From NCBI RefSeq assembly GCF_004138495.1, contig NZ_ML142870.1:18652-26832 (forward strand): a DNA stretch of 8,181 nucleotides, given 5' to 3'. A model generated the notes under the pieces. It was not told the origin of the DNA. It ran no database searches and worked only from the letters and a program-made list of their open reading frames with translations. The translations under genes and the position numbers were made by a program. The stretch's first letter is position 1; every line of letters begins with the position of its first letter. Of the stretch, positions 5,695-8,181 are shown one piece after another. This DNA is from Phytoactinopolyspora endophytica. Its GTDB lineage: Bacteria; Actinomycetota; Actinomycetes; Jiangellales; Jiangellaceae.

Positions 5695-6393
5695 ATGCAA
5701 CTTGATCACCAGTTCACCGTCCCCGTACCGGTCGACGACGCGTGGAAGGCCCTGCTCGACGTGCCGCGTGTGGCGCCCTGCATGCCCGGCGCCACCCTCG
5801 ACGAGTTCGACGGCGAGACCTTCTCCGGCTCGGTCAAGGTCAAGCTCGGGCCGATCAACCTCCTTTACAAGGGCCATGGCCGGTTCGCAGAGACCGATGA
5901 GGCGGGTCATCGCCTGGTCATGGAAGCGTCGGGCAAGGAAAGCCGGGGCTCAGGTACCGCCGCCGCGACCGTCACCGCCACCATGGAGGCCGAAGGCGAC
6001 ACGACAAAGGTGAACGTGACGACCGATCTGAAGATCACCGGACGCCCGGCGCAATTCGGGCGCGGAATGATCAACGATGTCGGCGCCAAGCTGCTCGGCC
6101 AGTTCTCTGACTGCCTGGCAACCACGCTCGGCGCTTCGCAAGCGGCGGCCGAGCCGAGCACCGCGACCGACAACACGAGCACCGCGGCTGAGAGCACGAC
6201 GAGCGCCACGGGTCAGCAGCCGCCATCCGAGCCCCGGGCCGCGGCCGACGAGGCCAACATCGAGGTCGAGCCGATCGATCTGCTTCAGATCACCGGCACC
6301 CAGGCAGCGATACGCCGCTACGGTCCGTACGCCGCGGCAGGTGCCGTGCTCGCCATCGTGTTCTGGCTCGTCGTCCGCCGACGACGGCACTAG
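5695..6393 (+). CDS. coxG: Membrane-anchored SRPBCC protein (CoxG-like)
   Basis: CoxG proteins accompany Mo-CO dehydrogenase and relatives. They recruit the enzyme to the cytoplasmic membrane, and recent work on mycobacterial CO dehydrogenase assigns them a quinone-binding role. The 232-aa product has three parts. An SRPBCC (START-like) fold spans about 1-145, with VDDAWKALLDV, CMPGA (29-33), GSVKVKLGPI and GRPAQFGRGMI (117-127). A flexible linker of about 148-190 is rich in Ala, Ser, Thr and Glu. After a short acidic segment (EVEPIDLLQI) a single C-terminal membrane helix, about 211-227, ends in a positive tail RRRRH. That tail would stay in the cytoplasm, holding the SRPBCC domain next to the inner membrane face. 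It follows coxM after a 103-bp structured spacer, on the same strand. Presence of CoxG with a form II enzyme implies electron delivery to the respiratory chain; this is inference. Confidence 0.9.
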   Translation: MQLDHQFTVPVPVDDAWKALLDVPRVAPCMPGATLDEFDGETFSGSVKVKLGPINLLYKGHGRFAETDEAGHRLVMEASGKESRGSGTAAATVTATMEAEGDTTKVNVTTDLKITGRPAQFGRGMINDVGAKLLGQFSDCLATTLGASQAAAEPSTATDNTSTAAESTTSATGQQPPSEPRAAADEANIEVEPIDLLQITGTQAAIRRYGPYAAAGAVLAIVFWLVVRRRRH

Positions 6394-6430
6394 GTGGTGC
6401 TGCCAGGCGCGAATACCTGCGCAATTTCCA

Positions 6431-6479
6431 TGCGGTCGACCGCAACGGTCACGTCGTCGCCGACGGCCTCCGGCTTTGT
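6431..6479 (+). terminator. Possible terminator region of the cox-like operon
   Basis: Starting 38 nt after the coxG stop is the 14-bp palindrome TGCGGTCGACCGCA (6431-6444), which folds as 5 bp around TCGA. Next come an overlapping alternative stem GACCG/CGGTC (6438-6450) and the hairpin CGTCG-TCGC-CGACG (6452-6465). A short TTTGTCT tract follows at 6474-6480. Position and tandem hairpins suit an actinobacterial terminator, but the stems are short and the T-tract poor. Confidence 0.3.
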
Positions 6480-6483
6480 CTCA

Positions 6484-6513
6484 GTGACACGTCCGCCGCT
6501 CCTGCGATAGCCT
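6484..6513 (+). promoter_or_regulatory. Candidate promoter of the ankyrin-repeat gene
   Basis: GTGACA (6484-6489) matches five of six bases of the -35 consensus, and TAGCCT (6508-6513) fits the actinobacterial -10 pattern TAnnnT, with an 18-bp spacer. Transcription from about 6520 would give a leader near 125 nt that contains a dyad (6572-6590) and a stem involving the ribosome site. Pattern evidence only. Confidence 0.4.
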
Positions 6514-6571
6514 GGTAGCGGCTGCTAGGAAGCCACCGGTCCGCGGGAAGGGCTAAGCCCGCCTGGATATG

Positions 6572-6590
6572 TGCCAATGTGACATCGGCA
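6572..6590. promoter_or_regulatory. Imperfect 19-bp dyad upstream of the ankyrin gene
   Basis: The sequence reads TGCC-A-ATGT-G-ACAT-C-GGCA. Eight of nine position pairs around the central G are complementary; only A6576/C6586 is not. It could bind a dimeric regulator downstream of the candidate promoter. A separate small hairpin, GGGC-TAA-GCCC (6550-6560), lies just before it. Confidence 0.35.
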
Positions 6591-6592
6591 AT

Positions 6593-6644
6593 GCACTCCT
6601 TTCGACCTGAAGACGCGGACATCAGGCAGACGGAAGGAGAGTGC
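6593..6644 (+). promoter_or_regulatory. Stem that could mask the ankyrin gene's ribosome site
   Basis: GCACTC (6593-6598) is complementary to GAGTGC (6639-6644) and, after a 2-nt bulge, CTT (6599-6601) pairs with AAG (6634-6636). This covers much of AAGGAGA (6634-6640), the ribosome site 5 nt before ATG 6646. The 32-nt loop makes it a modest structure. Confidence 0.3.
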
Positions 6645-6645
6645 C

Positions 6646-8154
6646 ATGCCGGCCATTTCGCTCCCTGCTCATCCCAGTCTCGAATACCTCCGCAACGAGG
6701 CACGCGCTCTACAGCGAGTGGTCCGCGCCGGAGATCGTTCGGCCTTGACTCGCATCCAGCGTCATCATCCCGATCAGACCTCCAGCGACGACGTGACGTC
6801 AGACCACCTCCGGCAGTTCCCGCTCAGCGCCGCACAGCTCGTCGTCGCGCGTGAGCATGGCTTCACCAGCTGGCCGCGGATGAAAGCGTACGTGGACATG
6901 GTCGCCGAACACGGCTGGTCCACAGCAGAACAGCCGCCCGACGGAGCCACCGACGATTTCTGCCGCCTCGCCTGCCTCGACTACACCGATGACGATCCAG
7001 CACGGTGGGCACAGGCCAGGAATCTGCTGGCAGCACACCCGGAGCTGGTGGACGCGGACGTGTGGGCGGCCAGTACCGCCGGCCGGCCACATGCCGTCGA
7101 ACGCCTGCTCGACGCCGATCCATCGCTCGCCCAAGCTCGCGGTGGACCGTACCCGTGGCGGCCGCTGTTTTATCTTGCGTATTCGCGTCTTGACCCCGAT
7201 GTGCCCGCCGACAACGTGCTGGCCGTCGCTCGGATGCTGCTCGATGCCGGAGCCGATCCGAACGAAGGCTATCTGTGGAACGGCCGGCCCTATCCGTTCA
7301 CCGTACTGACCGGCGTTTTCGGCGAAGGCGAACAGGGACCGATGCGGCAGCCCCGGCACCCGCATTCGATCGCTCTGGCCCGTCTTCTCCTCGACGCGGG
7401 CGCGGATCCGAACGACAGCCAAGCCCTGTACAACCGCATGTTCCGACCGGACAACGACCATCTGGAGCTGCTCTTCGAATACGGCCTAGGCCACGGCGAC
7501 GGCGGGCCGTGGAAAGCACGGATGAACGACCTCATCGGCTCTCCGTCCGAGCTACTGCGCTCCCAGCTTCGTTGGGCGGTCGAGCACGGGTACTCGGATC
7601 GGGTACAGCTCCTGATTCGGCACGGCGTCGATGTCCACGCCGCCTACGACGACGGCCGGAGCCCACTTGACCTAGCGGTACTCAATGGCTTCCCTACGAC
7701 TACCGCACAACTCCGTTCGGCCGGCGCGTCCGCTACGGACCTAGAACCGACCGACCAGCTGATGGGTGCCATGCTGCGGGCCGATCATGAAGAGGTCGAG
7801 CGGCTGCGGGCTCAACACCCAGGCGCGGTCGAGACGCTTCTCCAAGCGCGTCCCGGGCTCGTCGTCTGGGCCGCCGCCAATGGACGTTCCGACACGGTGA
7901 GGCTGCTCATCGAGCTCGGGTTCGACGTCAACGCGTACAGCCGTGGCGACGCACCGGAGGAGCAGCCATGGGAGACCGCCTTGCACCGTGCTGCCTTCGA
8001 TGGAGACCTGGCGATGGTCCAGCTCTTGATCTCGCTGGGCGCGGATGCGCAGGCTCACGATCAACGGTTCGACGCGACGCCTCTCGGCTGGGCGCAATAC
8101 GCGGGCCATGAGGCTGTCGTCCAAGTCCTCGCCGACATCACCGCGAACGGGTGA
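6646..8154 (+). CDS. Ankyrin-repeat protein with N-terminal SWPRxK-type box
   Basis: The 502-aa cytosolic protein has no signal peptide or membrane helix. Its N-terminus (about 11-84) contains SLEYLRNEAR and, at 59-80, the box PLSAAQLVVAREHGF followed by TSWPRMK; this recurs at the front of many bacterial ankyrin proteins and has no assigned function. The rest is a solenoid of about ten ankyrin-like units. The clearest are ARMLLDAGADPN (195-206), ARLLLDAGADPN (245-256), AVEHGYSDRVQLLIRHGVDV (311-330), AAANGRSDTVRLLIELGFDV (409-428), TALHRAAFDGDLAMVQLLI (444-462) and TPLGWAQYAGHEAVVQVLA (478-496). Several repeats are degenerate, notably 137-170, 259-282 and 370-393. Such proteins usually bind other proteins; no enzyme domain is visible. 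ATG 6646 has AAGGAGA (6634-6640) 5 nt upstream. It lies 252 bp after coxG, has its own promoter-like pair and probably is not part of the cox operon. Confidence 0.88.
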   Translation: MPAISLPAHPSLEYLRNEARALQRVVRAGDRSALTRIQRHHPDQTSSDDVTSDHLRQFPLSAAQLVVAREHGFTSWPRMKAYVDMVAEHGWSTAEQPPDGATDDFCRLACLDYTDDDPARWAQARNLLAAHPELVDADVWAASTAGRPHAVERLLDADPSLAQARGGPYPWRPLFYLAYSRLDPDVPADNVLAVARMLLDAGADPNEGYLWNGRPYPFTVLTGVFGEGEQGPMRQPRHPHSIALARLLLDAGADPNDSQALYNRMFRPDNDHLELLFEYGLGHGDGGPWKARMNDLIGSPSELLRSQLRWAVEHGYSDRVQLLIRHGVDVHAAYDDGRSPLDLAVLNGFPTTTAQLRSAGASATDLEPTDQLMGAMLRADHEEVERLRAQHPGAVETLLQARPGLVVWAAANGRSDTVRLLIELGFDVNAYSRGDAPEEQPWETALHRAAFDGDLAMVQLLISLGADAQAHDQRFDATPLGWAQYAGHEAVVQVLADITANG

Positions 8155-8181
8155 CTCAGAGACCCCTGCGATGGAGCGTGC

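Noticed and set aside
4479..5696. 405-codon minus-strand frame opposite coxL/coxM
   Set aside because: Antisense shadow caused by high GC; no motif and the composition of a shadow frame.
6390..6524. Minus-strand open stretch ending GDDVTVAVDRMEIAQVFAPGSTT
   Set aside because: It reads plausibly but has no usable start with a ribosome site; at most a decayed fragment.
1..8181. CRISPR arrays, tRNA genes, insertion sequences
   Set aside because: No regularly spaced repeats, cloverleaf with anticodon arm, transposase frame or flanking terminal repeats were found by eye.

Overview
The window is GC-rich, with a strong G/C bias at third codon positions, AGGAG-type ribosome binding sites and ATGA gene overlaps. 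This points to an actinobacterium; the genus cannot be named from the sequence. No rRNA, tRNA, CRISPR array, insertion sequence or integrase gene is visible.

Layout. Bases 1-914, minus strand, hold the N-terminal part of a Tat-type lipoprotein: the solute-binding component of a peptide/nickel-class ABC transporter, cut by the window edge. Its upstream region (915-1295) carries a promoter-like pair (-35 1155-1160, -10 1132-1137) followed by a perfect 9+9 bp inverted repeat (1101-1122), the arrangement expected of a repressed promoter. At 1296-1451, also minus, is a 51-codon zinc-ribbon protein gene with a good ribosome binding site and a large hairpin directly upstream. Bases 1452-1807 hold no convincing gene, but have several inverted repeats and an orphan Shine-Dalgarno sequence beside what may be a gene remnant.

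The core is a plus-strand operon at 1808-6393: a [2Fe-2S] subunit (coxS-like), a molybdopterin catalytic subunit (coxL-like), an FAD subunit (coxM-like) and a membrane-anchored SRPBCC protein (coxG-like). S/L and L/M overlap by 4 bp (ATGA). L carries AYRGAGR instead of the copper-binding AYxCSFR of true CO dehydrogenase, and the order is S-L-M. Both mark the 'form II' molybdenum hydroxylases, whose substrates are mostly unknown. The enzyme should pass electrons from the Mo centre through two [2Fe-2S] clusters to FAD, with CoxG probably linking it to the membrane. A structured 74-nt spacer separates coxM from coxG. After a weak terminator candidate and a promoter-like pair comes a separate 502-aa ankyrin-repeat gene (6646-8154).

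Working picture (inference): a membrane-associated molybdenum hydroxylase of unknown substrate lies near a divergently oriented uptake system with its own operator. An organic substrate taken up by that transporter would fit, but nothing in the sequence proves the link.
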